Below are positions 17,442 through 27,547 of a stretch of DNA of 64,000 bases, piece by piece. The stretch comes from Nostoc commune NIES-4072. GTDB taxonomy: Bacteria > Cyanobacteriota > Cyanobacteriia > Cyanobacteriales > Nostocaceae. How positions within the stretch are numbered: position 1 is the first letter of the stretch; each line of letters begins with the position of its first letter. Under the pieces are notes generated by a model, which searched no databases, was not told where the DNA came from, and was given only the letters and a program-made list of their open reading frames with translations. Location of the stretch: assembly GCF_003113895.1 (NCBI RefSeq), contig NZ_BDUD01000001.1, positions 4,862,456 to 4,926,455 of the forward strand, written 5' to 3'. A program made the translations under genes and the position numbers.

Positions 17442-20400
17442 ATGACGCACTCTCCAAATTCAGAAAATAACCAGAAACCACCTAATCGTCGTTTATGGCT
17501 CCTCCTCTTAGGACGTACCAGTTTGGCTCTCGGTGTCGTTTTGCTGGTTGGAATTGCAGTCGGTGCTTGGTGGGCTAGAAGCTACATATATAAAGATTTA
17601 GCGCCATTAGTACAGCAAAATCTCGAACAATTGCTTGGGCGTCCAGTAAAAGTAGGGAAGGTTGAACGTTTTTCGCTAAATAGTCTAAGATTTAGCTCTC
17701 TATCAATACCAGCAACTTCCACCGATCCAGATCAGGTAGTAGCAAAAGCCTTAGATGTGCAGTTCTCGCCCTTACAACTCATTCTTACCCGAAAACTTGC
17801 ATTAAATGTCACGTTAGTTCAACCCAATGTCTACATCCAACAGGATCAGGATGGTCGCTGGGTTACAGCCCAAGTCAAAGCTGGGGAAGGAAAAGGTGCT
17901 ATTCAAACTGAGTTGGAGACACTTCAAATTCAAGATGGGAATGTAGAGTTATCGCCAGCTTCTGGGGCAACTAGACCGAAAGGGTCAGTCATATTAAATC
18001 AATTTGGTGGTATTGCCCGATTTTTTGATCAAAATCAACGAATTGGTTATGACATAAATGGTCAACTTGCTAGGGGAGGTGCTGTTAAAATTGTTGGCGA
18101 GACACAAACAAAAGCTCAACAAACTAACCTCAAGCTGCAAGCACAAAATTTACAAGCATCTGATATAAGTCGATTAATTGAGTTGCCAATTGCCTTGCAA
18201 GCAGGGCGAATAGAAGCTGACTTAGGGGTTCAAATTCCACCAAAACTGTCAGAAACAGCCGTTACAGGAACAGCTTCAGCTAATCAAATCGTTGCTAAAA
18301 TTCCCAAGATTCCTCAGCAAGTTTCTAATTTTAATGGCAGATTTCTATTTCAAGGTCAGACAGTTTCTTTAGAAAATCTAAATACGAACTTTGGCAAAGT
18401 TCCTATTGTGGCTAATGGAACAATTAATACCCAAACAGGTTTTAATCTCTCTGCCCAAATAAAACCAGTTAGTGCAAAAAATATCTTAGACACGCTGAAT
18501 GTAAATTCGTCAGTCCCAGCTAGCGGCGAAGTTCAAGCAAATATTAAGGTAGGCGGCGCACTACAGCAACCAGTGGTTAGCGGTACATTAAGCAATACAA
18601 AACCGATTCAAGTTGATCGCGTTCTCTTCACAGCCGTCAATACTGACTTCCGCTTGAATGTATCTCAAACTGCTTCTCAAATTGCTGTCTCCAATCTGAA
18701 AATAGTCCCCGCAGCAGGTGGTCAAATTACAGGAGGCGGTCAAGCAAATATCGGAGCCAAAGATAACGTAACATTTAATGCTCAAGTTGATGGTGTATCC
18801 GGGGATATACTAGCGCGTAGCTACGGCGTTGATCTACCGATCGCAGTTGGCAATATTTCAGCAAAAGCAGAAGTTACTGGTTCACTTGGCAAACAACCAT
18901 TGAAACTTGATGTTTCCAGTGTGCAAGTAACGCCGCCAATAGGGGGAAGAATTACCGCCAGTGGTCAAGTTCAACTAGCACCTCAAGGTCAAGTAGCTTT
19001 AGGTATTCAAGCTCAAGGTTTACCAGGAAATGCGATCGCTCAAGGTTACGGCATTTCAACTCCGCTTAATATTGGAGGTATATCTGCGAACGCAAAGGTT
19101 TCTGGTTCTCTAGGTAGCCCACTAAACGTAAATGTTGCTAGCGTTCAAGCAAATCCAGAGGTGGGAGGGCAAGTAACAGCTAGTGGTCAACTTCAGCTTG
19201 CACCCCAAGGTAGGGTAGCGTTGAATGTCCAAGCACAAAACTTACCAGGAGATGTGATCGCAAAAGCATACAACTCTTCACCCTCCATCACTATTGGAAA
19301 TGTATCAGCAAATGCTAATATTTCTGGTACTCTGAATAATCTCCAAACAGTAGCGCGGGTGCAAGCGCCAAAAGCCACCTATCCCATTAACGGACGAGTT
19401 GTTGTTGCCAAACAAGGACAAAATCTTGTTTTCCCCAATGCAGTTTTGAACGTCGCAGGGGGGACAATCAGAGCTAGTGGTCAACTTGCACAAGAACGCT
19501 GGCAAGGAGTTGTCAACGCTTCCCAAATTCAACTCAATCGCTTCTCACCACAACTGCGAGGACGGCTCAATAGCAATATTCAGTTAGCAGGCACAACAAA
19601 ATCTTTTCAGCTTGCAGATATTCGCGCTGGTGGGCAAATCCGCCTTTCCCAAGGGGTAGCACTGCTGGCAAAACCCCTTACGGCTCAATTTCAGTGGAAT
19701 GGACAGCAGATTATAGTTGAAAATGCAAGTACCCCAGGATTGAGTGCTAATGGTGCGATCGCTATTCAGTCTCCACCAAATGTAGCACCCCAAATTGCCG
19801 GATTTAATTTAAATGTACTGGCACAGAATTTCAACTTAAAAAATACTGGTTTTGAAATTCCTGGTGATGTAGAACTAGCGGGGTTACTTGATTTTAAGGG
19901 ACAAGTTACAGGTACTCCAGATGTACCGCAAGCCACTGGCAATATCCGACTGCGGAATTTCCAAGTTAGTAACTTAGCATTTGACCCACTTTTAACCGGA
20001 AACGTAAATTTTCAAGGCGGACAAGGGGCAACTCTGCGATTAGCCGGGAAGCAAGATAGGATTGCTCTTAACTTAGGTGCAGATTATCGTCCGACTTCAT
20101 TTTTAGTTAAGCGAGATGATGCAGTTACCACAGGAAGAACTGAGGGAGAGAACCTAATCATCAACGCTCAACAGTTTCCTATAGCTTTGGTTGGGGGCTT
20201 TTTACCGAACAATCAATTGAAACCTTTGGCGGGGCAACTATCGGGAAATTTAGTTGTCAACCTGAATAATTATGGCATTGCGGGAGACGTTGCGATCGCC
20301 CAGCCTCGGATTGGAAGAATTACAGCAGATGAATTTCGCGGCACCATTAATTATGCCGATGGTACTGCTAGCTTATCTAATGGTCAATTGCAAATTGGAG

Positions 20401-22835
20401 ATAGCAATATCGCCCTCAGTGGCAATCTGCAACCAGGGAATAACCCGCAATTTCAATTTCAAGCTAATTTTGACCAAACCAGAATCCAGAGACTTTTACA
20501 AACTTTTAATATCTTCGACTTTCAAGACTTTGGTACTGGGTTAGAGCTACCAACTTTAGCTGGGGCAGAGGTACTTGATACCAAGGCTATCAGTTTACCC
20601 GATGCAGATTTGCTCACACAGCTAGCATATTTCTCAAAAATTAGAAGATTGGTAGCACAACAACAGCAAGAAGAAAGAAATGAAACTGCATCTTTACCCA
20701 CCCTTGCAGAATTAACGGGTACTTTGAGCGGAGGAATTACAGCTAATGGTTCGTTAAAATCTGGATTAAATGTCGGCTTTAATTTCCAAGGTGCTAATTG
20801 GCAATGGGGTGAATACTCGATTAATCAAGTCGTAGCTCAAGGCAATTTTGCTGATGGTGTCGTCACACTTTCGCCCTTGAGTGTCGGGATAAACCAAGGA
20901 CTGGTAGCTTTTACCGGACAGTTAGGAACTGAGCAACTATCTGGAAAGTTGAATGTAGCAAGTCTACCTCTATCGCTTTTACAACCTTTTATCGAAAAAT
21001 ACCCGATAGATATCACTGGTAATGTAAATGCTGATGCCACCTTGGGAGGTAATTTACAAGATCCCAGAGTCCAAGGGCAAGTGGCGTTAGCGAATGCGAC
21101 TCTCAACAAGCAACCTGTGCAAACAGGACAGGTGAATTTTGACTACAACAATGCTCGCTTGAATTTTGACAGTACTTTGTTAGTAACTGGAACCCAACCA
21201 GTTACAATTACAGGTAGCATACCTGCTGCTTTGCCTTTTGCTAAAGTGCAACCAGATAGCAATCAAATCAGCATCAACGCTAGCGTGAATAATGAAGGAT
21301 TGGCACTTTTAAATGTGTTTACCAACAATCAAGTCGCTTGGGTAGACGGTCAAGGACAAGTAGACTTAAACGTTCGGGGTACTTTAAACGAACCAATTAT
21401 TAACGGAAATGCGACACTCAACAATGCAACTTTTCGCGCTGAAGCTTTATCTGAACCCCTAACGAATGTCACTGGGACAGCGCAATTTAATGGGAATACA
21501 GTGAATGTCCAAGGTATTCAAGGCATTTACAATAAAGGGCAAATAAATGCATCAGGTATCCTGCCAATTCTTAATCCTCAGCAATCCCTAGCGAATCCCC
21601 TGACAGTATCAATAGCAGATAAACTCAATTTTAAGCTTGCAGGACTATATGAAGGCGGTGTAGGTGGCAATGTCGTAATTCGCGGAACAGCCCTAAAACC
21701 TGTAATTGGTGGAGATATTCAGCTGAGTGATGGTCAGGTAATCATTGGAAATAGTACTACTAAGACAAAATCAGCAGCTACAAATCAAACTAGCACTAAC
21801 GCTATAAATACAGAAGAGTTTAAAGTTAATCTTACACCTACAGCAGAGAATAATGCTGCTAGTAATGTCACACCTACGGCAGAGAGTAATGCTAGCCCAG
21901 TGACTAAAGATACTAACGCTAGTGCAGTAACTCCAGCCAAATTGCCTATACAGTTTGCAGATTTAAAATTAAGTTTAGACGACAATATTCGTGTTACCAC
22001 TCAGTCACCACTCGACTTTATACCAGGAGGAGCCGCATTGAGTCAGCCGTTATTGAGCTTTGACGCTAAAGGTGACTTGACGATTAATGGTACATTAGCC
22101 AAGCCCCTTCCTAAAGGAGTGATTCGTCTGACAGGAGGACGAATTAGCTTATTTTCCACTGAGTTTACCTTGGCGCGAGGCTACGAACAAACTGCGCGGT
22201 TTACTCCAAGTCAAGGACTTGACCCTACTTTGGATGTCCGACTTACCGCAATTGTACCGGAAACATCAGCAAGGAACAGTCAAACTTTAGAATCACCATT
22301 GTCTGCTGAAGTCAGCGATGTTTCTGCTAGTAACTTTGGTACTTTACGTACCGTTACTGTTCAAGCCAGGGTTAACGGCCCGGCTAGTGAATTGGGTGAC
22401 AATTTAGAGTTGACAAGTGAACCTAGTCGTAGTAAGGGAGAAATAGTTGCTTTACTGGGTGGTTCGATTCTGAATTCTTTCGGTCAAGCAGATGCAGGAC
22501 AAGGGCTGACTAATTTCGCTAGCTCTACTATTTTAGGTGGTTTGCAAGGAACTATTACTGCGATCGGACAGGCTGTTGGTTTCAGTGAATTTCGGATATT
22601 TCCCACCCCTACCACTAGTAATGAAACAAGGACAGCTTCAGTTTTGAATTTATCAGCAGAGGGTGTATTTGACATCAATAAAAATTTCTCTGCCTCTTTA
22701 TCACGGCCTTTATCTACAGATGAGTCTTTCCGTTATAACGTGCTTTATCGACTCAATGATGAAATTTTGATGCGAGGCTCGACTAATTTAGGAGATGAAA
22801 ATCAATTCCTAGTTGAGTATGAAACTAGATTTTAG
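17442..22835 (+). CDS. tamB: TamB-like translocation/assembly module protein (DUF490)
   Basis: I take the ATG at 17442; an upstream in-frame TTG at 17376 reads through a dispersed repeat and is unlikely. The product is about 1797 residues. A single N-terminal membrane anchor (LALGVVLLVGIAVGAWWA) is followed by an AsmA-like start (GRPVKVGKVERFSLNSLRF) and then hundreds of residues of repeating beta structure with recurring GGQITASGQ/LAPQGQVALGIQAQ units. A C-terminal DUF490 domain follows (QPLLSFDAKGDLTINGTLAK to LVEYETRF). TamB and its relatives span the periplasm as a hydrophobic beta-groove that carries lipid or helps insert outer-membrane proteins with a TamA/Omp85 partner. No Omp85 gene lies adjacent. 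The repeats near 18,900-19,250 are internally duplicated. Confidence 0.85.
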   Translation: MTHSPNSENNQKPPNRRLWLLLLGRTSLALGVVLLVGIAVGAWWARSYIYKDLAPLVQQNLEQLLGRPVKVGKVERFSLNSLRFSSLSIPATSTDPDQVVAKALDVQFSPLQLILTRKLALNVTLVQPNVYIQQDQDGRWVTAQVKAGEGKGAIQTELETLQIQDGNVELSPASGATRPKGSVILNQFGGIARFFDQNQRIGYDINGQLARGGAVKIVGETQTKAQQTNLKLQAQNLQASDISRLIELPIALQAGRIEADLGVQIPPKLSETAVTGTASANQIVAKIPKIPQQVSNFNGRFLFQGQTVSLENLNTNFGKVPIVANGTINTQTGFNLSAQIKPVSAKNILDTLNVNSSVPASGEVQANIKVGGALQQPVVSGTLSNTKPIQVDRVLFTAVNTDFRLNVSQTASQIAVSNLKIVPAAGGQITGGGQANIGAKDNVTFNAQVDGVSGDILARSYGVDLPIAVGNISAKAEVTGSLGKQPLKLDVSSVQVTPPIGGRITASGQVQLAPQGQVALGIQAQGLPGNAIAQGYGISTPLNIGGISANAKVSGSLGSPLNVNVASVQANPEVGGQVTASGQLQLAPQGRVALNVQAQNLPGDVIAKAYNSSPSITIGNVSANANISGTLNNLQTVARVQAPKATYPINGRVVVAKQGQNLVFPNAVLNVAGGTIRASGQLAQERWQGVVNASQIQLNRFSPQLRGRLNSNIQLAGTTKSFQLADIRAGGQIRLSQGVALLAKPLTAQFQWNGQQIIVENASTPGLSANGAIAIQSPPNVAPQIAGFNLNVLAQNFNLKNTGFEIPGDVELAGLLDFKGQVTGTPDVPQATGNIRLRNFQVSNLAFDPLLTGNVNFQGGQGATLRLAGKQDRIALNLGADYRPTSFLVKRDDAVTTGRTEGENLIINAQQFPIALVGGFLPNNQLKPLAGQLSGNLVVNLNNYGIAGDVAIAQPRIGRITADEFRGTINYADGTASLSNGQLQIGDSNIALSGNLQPGNNPQFQFQANFDQTRIQRLLQTFNIFDFQDFGTGLELPTLAGAEVLDTKAISLPDADLLTQLAYFSKIRRLVAQQQQEERNETASLPTLAELTGTLSGGITANGSLKSGLNVGFNFQGANWQWGEYSINQVVAQGNFADGVVTLSPLSVGINQGLVAFTGQLGTEQLSGKLNVASLPLSLLQPFIEKYPIDITGNVNADATLGGNLQDPRVQGQVALANATLNKQPVQTGQVNFDYNNARLNFDSTLLVTGTQPVTITGSIPAALPFAKVQPDSNQISINASVNNEGLALLNVFTNNQVAWVDGQGQVDLNVRGTLNEPIINGNATLNNATFRAEALSEPLTNVTGTAQFNGNTVNVQGIQGIYNKGQINASGILPILNPQQSLANPLTVSIADKLNFKLAGLYEGGVGGNVVIRGTALKPVIGGDIQLSDGQVIIGNSTTKTKSAATNQTSTNAINTEEFKVNLTPTAENNAASNVTPTAESNASPVTKDTNASAVTPAKLPIQFADLKLSLDDNIRVTTQSPLDFIPGGAALSQPLLSFDAKGDLTINGTLAKPLPKGVIRLTGGRISLFSTEFTLARGYEQTARFTPSQGLDPTLDVRLTAIVPETSARNSQTLESPLSAEVSDVSASNFGTLRTVTVQARVNGPASELGDNLELTSEPSRSKGEIVALLGGSILNSFGQADAGQGLTNFASSTILGGLQGTITAIGQAVGFSEFRIFPTPTTSNETRTASVLNLSAEGVFDINKNFSASLSRPLSTDESFRYNVLYRLNDEILMRGSTNLGDENQFLVEYETRF

Positions 22836-22930
22836 ATAAATACAGTTCAACTTTCCTAGTGCCGAAATAAACTGAACGTGCAATCGGAATTCCCAAAGTT
22901 GCAGCACAACGAGGCGCGCGAGTAGCAACA

Positions 22931-23062
22931 GATACTGTTGGCGAATGTAATACATTATTGTCTTATTAAGTATTACGTAAGCTCAAACCTTCAATCTGTA
23001 GTTGCGGCTTTGAGTTGTAACACTTTTGTCCGTGCGTTTGTAACACTTTCGCCAACAGTATC
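22931..23062. repeat. MITE-like element with 23-bp terminal inverted repeats
   Basis: Left end GATACTGTTGGCGAATGTAA and right end (reverse complement) GATACTGTTGGCGAAAGTGT match over about 19 of 23 positions. The 132 bp interior includes a smaller inverted pair (CTCAAACC / GGCTTTGAG). There is no coding capacity. A single copy was found in this window. Confidence 0.55.
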
Positions 23063-23177
23063 AGCCCGTCGTGGACATTGCTATTCAACTATTATTAGGA
23101 TATTAGGAGAAGATTTTTAGTATTTGTATATGACAAAACGAACTGCGGAATGTGGGGTAAAAGCATTCAACATAAAA

Positions 23178-23213
23178 AACCCTACGATCGCGTGTGCTTG
23201 CGATCGTAGGGTT
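23178..23213 (-). terminator. Terminator hairpin between tamB and the deacetylase gene
   Basis: AACCCTACGATCGC pairs perfectly with GCGATCGTAGGGTT around an 8-base loop. On the minus strand the stem runs into TTTTTTATG, fitting termination of the deacetylase transcript; it may also stop tamB transcripts. The stem contains HIP1-like CGATCG cores. Confidence 0.65.
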
Positions 23214-23346
23214 GAAGCTTATGAGGTGTCGCATTATGAAATCTTTTAGATTGTATGTAAAGATTTGAACCCAATAATCAGCGTGTCATTTTAGATGACC
23301 AAGAATAGGCTTTTAATTTATGGCAGTAGGTTAAGTGAAAAAGTTT

Positions 23347-23398
23347 GTAGTAAGGACTTTAGTCCTAGATTTTTAAGCACTGAAGTGCTTACTACGAA
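23347..23398 (+). repeat. Double-hairpin repeat family D, copy 1 (52 bp)
   Basis: Outer arms GTAGTAAG and CTTACTAC enclose two inner hairpins, GGACTTTAGTCC and AGCACTGAAGTGCT, so a three-way junction can form. A second copy at 52641-52692 has the two inner hairpins in swapped order, i.e. the element is inverted. Confidence 0.7.
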
Positions 23399-23465
23399 CC
23401 CAACAAAATTAATGAGATATACCAATATTCTCGGCAAAATTAGAGGTGTAATTACCCCTAGTTTA

Positions 23466-24386
23466 TTACTGATGATTTGGATGTTCATGATTTGTGGTCA
23501 CAGATGATGCTGCTGTTACCGCACTTTCTTCTTTGGCTTGCATTTCCAGCAATTGGGGAATCGTTACAAATCGATAGCCTTGGGCCTTCAAACCTGCGAT
23601 CATTTCTGGTAAAGCTTTGACAGATTTAGAACGATTACCGCCTCCATCATGTAACAGTACAATTGCACCTGGTTTTGCCTGTTTTAGCACATTTTTTACT
23701 AGCATTGGCACTTGAGGCGAACGACGTTCAGCGTCTCCCGACTGTTCTGACCACATCATGACAGCATACTTCTGGTTTTTGGCGTATTGGGCTAGTCCAT
23801 TATTCAGAAAGCCGCCAGGGGGACGAAACAGAGTCGTTTTCTCTCCTGTGGTCTTGTAAATGATGTCTGCTGTACGATCAATTTCACTAGATGCAGTGGC
23901 TCCATCCATTTGAAAATACCAATGATGCCATGTATGGTTGCCAATTACATGACCATCAGCAGCTACTTGTTTGGCAACTTGGGGAAAATATTTCACCATT
24001 TGCCCAACCATGAAGAATGTCGCCTTGATATTATTTTTCTTCAAAATTTCTAAAATCTGCGCCGTATTTTTGGGGCTAGGGCCATCATCAAAAGTCAGGG
24101 CGATTACTTTCTCATTTGCTTTTAGTTTCGCTTGATAAATGATTGTTCCCTCAAAAGGCTTTGGGACTTCATTCATCTGGACTGTGGCTGGAGTGATAGA
24201 CTGAGCTGATGCACCCATTGCCCTATCTGAACTCGTTTTAGCAGTGTCGCTTTTTTGCTTTTGAATTCCCAATAGTTGGTCAAGTCTAGTTATGCCTACA
24301 AGCAGACTAATACTTACACTACTTACACCAACAGCCAATATAATACTTACAACCTTTAGTAACAGCGATAATTTCCGATTAAACAC
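23466..24386 (-). CDS. Polysaccharide deacetylase (NodB domain), membrane-anchored or secreted
   Basis: The 306-residue protein has an N-terminal signal-anchor (LLLKVVSIILAVGVSSVSIS) and a NodB/CE4 domain. Motif 1 is ALTFDDGPSPKN (catalytic base and metal Asp), motif 2 NHTWHH (metal His), motif 3 RPPGG, and motif 5 VLLHDGGGNR. The region of motif 4 (VMMWSEQSGDAERR) is less typical. It should remove N-acetyl groups from peptidoglycan, chitin-like or exopolysaccharide GlcNAc in the periplasm. A Glu/Ala-rich tail ends in NHEHPNHQ. The hairpin at 23178-23213 is its likely terminator. Confidence 0.85.
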   Translation of the reverse strand: MFNRKLSLLLKVVSIILAVGVSSVSISLLVGITRLDQLLGIQKQKSDTAKTSSDRAMGASAQSITPATVQMNEVPKPFEGTIIYQAKLKANEKVIALTFDDGPSPKNTAQILEILKKNNIKATFFMVGQMVKYFPQVAKQVAADGHVIGNHTWHHWYFQMDGATASSEIDRTADIIYKTTGEKTTLFRPPGGFLNNGLAQYAKNQKYAVMMWSEQSGDAERRSPQVPMLVKNVLKQAKPGAIVLLHDGGGNRSKSVKALPEMIAGLKAQGYRFVTIPQLLEMQAKEESAVTAASSVTTNHEHPNHQ

Positions 24387-25041
24387 ATTAAATCTCCTTA
24401 AATGTTAGTCATTAGTCATTAGTCATTGGTCATTGGTCATTAGTCAAGAGTTACTCTCCCTCTGCCTACCCTGCTCTCCTACTTCTTATTCCCCAATTCC
24501 TTGTTACATCACTCGTACTCGGTTGTAAATTAATATGTAAATTAATATATATATATCTTGCTAAAATAATACAAAGAATAAAATACCTTGAAACATCCCA
24601 GCTAAAGCTAAAGAAAATCTCAATTTAATTTGCACTAATTGACCGCCTTCGTACAAAAGTATAACTAGTAATTTGGATACAACAATACGCAGTGGATTTA
24701 ATCGACCAATAAAGGCAGTATAACCGTAACCAAGAGAAATGCTAGTCCGTAGGTGAAAAAAAGGGGACAAAACTTTCCACACATCAGCTAAGGGACTGGC
24801 AAATAAAGAATATCTTATCGCTTTTAGGGCAGGAAAGCAGGGAGTAGGGGGAGGAAAAAGCGTATTGCAGAGAAGGAAGAAGGAAAGAAGAGAAGTTGAA
24901 GAATTTATCTCTTCGTCAAAGTTGAATTGATAGACTACTAGAACGCATTACCCGTGCGCTGAAACAAAAAAACCTTTGTCGTTAACAGCAAGGCATTGCA
25001 TCTCCGGCTCTGATCCTAAATGCTGTTGTAAAATGTGTTAC
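24387..25041. other. Intergenic region with heptanucleotide repeat
   Basis: At 24405-24450 five or six 7-bp units (GTCATTA/GTCATTG) lie upstream of the deacetylase gene. A minus-strand reading at 24561-24782 yields 73 mostly hydrophobic residues with no recognised family and no good start; I treat it as unsupported. Nothing else is seen. Confidence 0.5.
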
Positions 25042-25554
25042 ATGAAGCTAAAATTCCAACAATATTTTTGGTGTTGTGTCCTAGTTGTGTTTCTGGCATT
25101 AACTGGATGTGGATGGAGTGTGCAGTCAGCACAAGCACTGCTGCGTCAACACCATGATTCTCCTAGTGTTTTGCGCTACCACTCACAAGTATCTATCAAA
25201 GATGAAAAAGGATATGCTTGGCAAGTCCTACTGTTCAAACAGAATTACAATAGTCTGGTAAAAGAGTTGCGGTTGCGCTTGGTTGCTTTTCCAGGTGTTG
25301 TTGAAATTGCTCACCCCCAACCATTGTTGATTGAGACAGTAACTGGAAGATTGCTAAATGCATCGGATGCATACACTCTAAATGTACCCGTCCCTAATGT
25401 AGGCGAATATAATTTAACTGATATTTTACCGAAACTGCCAACAGCTGATGCGCTCAAACTCTATGTGCCACTCTCTAGTGGACAGCAATTGGTTCTCAAT
25501 ATATCTAACACTGTAGTCACTGAGTGGCAATGGCTAGTTACAGAAATTGATTGA
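25042..25554 (+). CDS. DUF3122 lipoprotein
   Basis: I choose the ATG at 25042, which gives a clean lipoprotein signal: MKLKFQQYFWCCVLVVFLAL followed by lipobox LTGC. The mature part (about 150 residues) carries ALLRQHHDSPSVLRYHSQ, WQVLLFKQ and LRLVAFPGVVEIAHPQPL, the DUF3122 pattern found in cyanobacteria. It should be lipid-anchored in the periplasm. Function is unknown. It lies next to the left boundary of the IS200/IS605 element, which seems not to have damaged it. Confidence 0.75.
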   Translation: MKLKFQQYFWCCVLVVFLALTGCGWSVQSAQALLRQHHDSPSVLRYHSQVSIKDEKGYAWQVLLFKQNYNSLVKELRLRLVAFPGVVEIAHPQPLLIETVTGRLLNASDAYTLNVPVPNVGEYNLTDILPKLPTADALKLYVPLSSGQQLVLNISNTVVTEWQWLVTEID

Positions 25555-25696
25555 CTTTATCCACTAATGATAAAGTTTAATTTAAAAGCATTGAACGCAC
25601 CCCATCTAAATCAGAGATTATAGATGGGGATTCTTTCGCTAAGAAGCTGTAAGACTTCTCAACGTTCCCAGAGTTACTGGCGTTCTCAGTGTGTCG

Positions 25697-27043
25697 TTAG
25701 AACTTTTGCTGTGCGTTCACTCTAGAAAAGGCTTTATCACCTTGAATTATGCAATACCAATATCTAGCACCTATATTGTAGGCTGCGGATAGATCCGCAT
25801 TATAAAGCTTGCCTGTTGCAAATTTGGCTAGAGAATAATTATTTTTATCGCGCTTAACTTTACCGCTTCCGTCAAAAGCATAAGCACTGGTATATTTAGG
25901 ATTAATAGCTTGAACTTGTCCCCCTAACTCAGCCCATCTATCTGTGATTATCTCAACGATTTTGGCATGACACCACAGATGAAATTTCTGTTTTAGCAAA
26001 GAACCTTTCTTGGCAGCTTTCGCCTTCCAACCAGCCAAGCTCTCAATCACAACTACTTTGACATTATAAGTTTTTGCAAACTCAACAATACTTCTAGCAA
26101 CGTGACGCGAAATTTCTAAATTAATGTGTGAGGACTTGCGATAAAGTCCCTTACAGAAACCTTTTTCTCGTTTAGAATTAGTAATATTTTGAGTCTGCTT
26201 AGACTTTTTGGCAATCATCATTCGGCGTTGATTACGACGGTCTATGTCACGAGCCAGATTAATGAATTTCCGCGCCTTTACAGTACCGTCCTTTCCTACT
26301 ACCGCACAAGTTGCTGCGTTATTAATGCCCAAATCAACACTAACTACATAATCAGAATCCTCCCGATTAATTTTGTCAATTTTTACTGGCATTGATAACT
26401 GACATTTGTTTTTGTTTACCACTAATGCAGGTGAACAAATTTCATTGCCATCTGTTAAATGCCGATTAAGCCCATGACGCTTTACCTCAATTCCACCAAG
26501 CCATACCCAATCAGTTCCGCTCCAAACCTTAATATCGACTGTCTGGTAATTTAAGTTGTAGCGAATCTGTTGACCTTTGTATAAGGCTGGGTAGGTATTA
26601 CACATTGCCGTCAGTCTTGGCGGTTTCGCATTCCTTCTAGCCCTGATACCACTCTGCCACTCTCTATAACGAGTTTGGAAGCTTGAGACAATCCCAATAG
26701 CATCTGCAATTGCAGCCCGTCTTAAATAACTGGGGAACTTGCGGTGAGATGGATGACGCTTAATAATTGATTGAAAATATCTATGCTTCGGATCAGGGTT
26801 ATCTGCTGTTTTATGAATCATTCTCTCAACAGCATTTACCCTATCTTTTGCAGTCATATCGGACAGGTTAAGCCATTGAGCATTTACTATTATCACCAAT
26901 GGTAAAAGGTATTTACGATACTCCTCAATCGTTAAAAGCATTTGCTCTTTCTCAGATTTTAGAGTTACTAAATCCCAAACATCAGTTCTGATTAGTTCTG
27001 GCGGTTTTTTAGATTCATGCCGCTTAGTTTTTTTCTTACTCAT
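25697..27043 (-). CDS. tnpB: TnpB-like RNA-guided nuclease/accessory transposon protein lacking the zinc-finger cysteines
   Basis: The 448-residue protein has the RuvC-type triad spread along the chain: Asp237 in VSVDLGINNAATCAVVG, Glu334 in VVVIESLAGWK and Asp417 in YNADLSAAYNIGARY. TnpB proteins cut DNA next to a short target motif, guided by a right-end RNA. Between the last two motifs, where most TnpB proteins have four cysteines (CxxC...CxxC), this one reads NPKYTSAYAFDGSGKVKRD and has none, a variant I have seen in cyanobacterial TnpB-like proteins. The guide RNA would be expected to come from the 3' end of the gene and the hairpin at 25600-25629. Confidence 0.8.
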   Translation of the reverse strand: MSKKKTKRHESKKPPELIRTDVWDLVTLKSEKEQMLLTIEEYRKYLLPLVIIVNAQWLNLSDMTAKDRVNAVERMIHKTADNPDPKHRYFQSIIKRHPSHRKFPSYLRRAAIADAIGIVSSFQTRYREWQSGIRARRNAKPPRLTAMCNTYPALYKGQQIRYNLNYQTVDIKVWSGTDWVWLGGIEVKRHGLNRHLTDGNEICSPALVVNKNKCQLSMPVKIDKINREDSDYVVSVDLGINNAATCAVVGKDGTVKARKFINLARDIDRRNQRRMMIAKKSKQTQNITNSKREKGFCKGLYRKSSHINLEISRHVARSIVEFAKTYNVKVVVIESLAGWKAKAAKKGSLLKQKFHLWCHAKIVEIITDRWAELGGQVQAINPKYTSAYAFDGSGKVKRDKNNYSLAKFATGKLYNADLSAAYNIGARYWYCIIQGDKAFSRVNAQQKF

Positions 27044-27121
27044 GACTTTAGCCTCGACCTTGACTTAGGTCATAGTATCAGATACTATCTATAGTTGTCA
27101 ACTTAGTTATTTGCTTAGTTA

Positions 27122-27547
27122 ATGGAAAAGAAGCAGGCATTAAAAACCCGCAGTAACAGTGCATTCAGACTTATTTATCATTTGGTTCTAGTAACTAAAT
27201 TTCGGAGAACGTCTCTAACTGCTGAGATGCTAGATAGAATAAATATCATTATCAAAGAGCTTTTAACCAAGTGGGAGTGTGAGTTAATCGAATTTGGTGG
27301 AGAGGGTGATCATATTCACGCACTGCTCGAAACTCACCCATCAGTTGACCTATCAAAATTAGTGAACAATATTAAAACAGTTACATCGCGTCGATTACGC
27401 TCTGAGTATAGTGATCATTTATCTAAGTTTTACTGGGGAACTAAACCACAGTTTTGGTCTAGTTCTTATGCGATTATTAGCGTTGGCGCACAAGCACCAC
27501 TGTCCCGGTTAATTGAGTATGTACAGAATCAAGAAAAGCCGGAATAG
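27122..27547 (+). CDS. tnpA: IS200/IS605 TnpA transposase (HUH Y1)
   Basis: The 141-residue protein shows the HUH motif as GDHIHALLE (His64, His66) and a single catalytic tyrosine in RLIEYVQNQ (Tyr133, with Gln137 helping metal binding). It should act as a dimer that cuts and joins single-stranded DNA at the element ends. The N-terminal SAFRLIYHLVLVTKFRR and the FWSSSYAIISVG strand are typical. Length matches intact family members. Its ATG is at 27122, about 80 bases from the tnpB start; the two promoters must lie in that gap. Confidence 0.88.
   Translation: MEKKQALKTRSNSAFRLIYHLVLVTKFRRTSLTAEMLDRINIIIKELLTKWECELIEFGGEGDHIHALLETHPSVDLSKLVNNIKTVTSRRLRSEYSDHLSKFYWGTKPQFWSSSYAIISVGAQAPLSRLIEYVQNQEKPE

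Larger units (their letters stand above)
22836..23465. other. Intergenic region with three repeat structures
   Basis: Contains a 132 bp inverted-repeat element (22931-23062), a perfect 14-bp-stem hairpin (23178-23213) and a 52 bp double-hairpin repeat (23347-23398). No gene is seen. Confidence 0.6.

Noticed and set aside
24561..24782. Minus-strand 73-residue hydrophobic reading frame
   Set aside because: No recognised family, no good start signal and AT-rich composition like the surrounding spacer; it may be chance.
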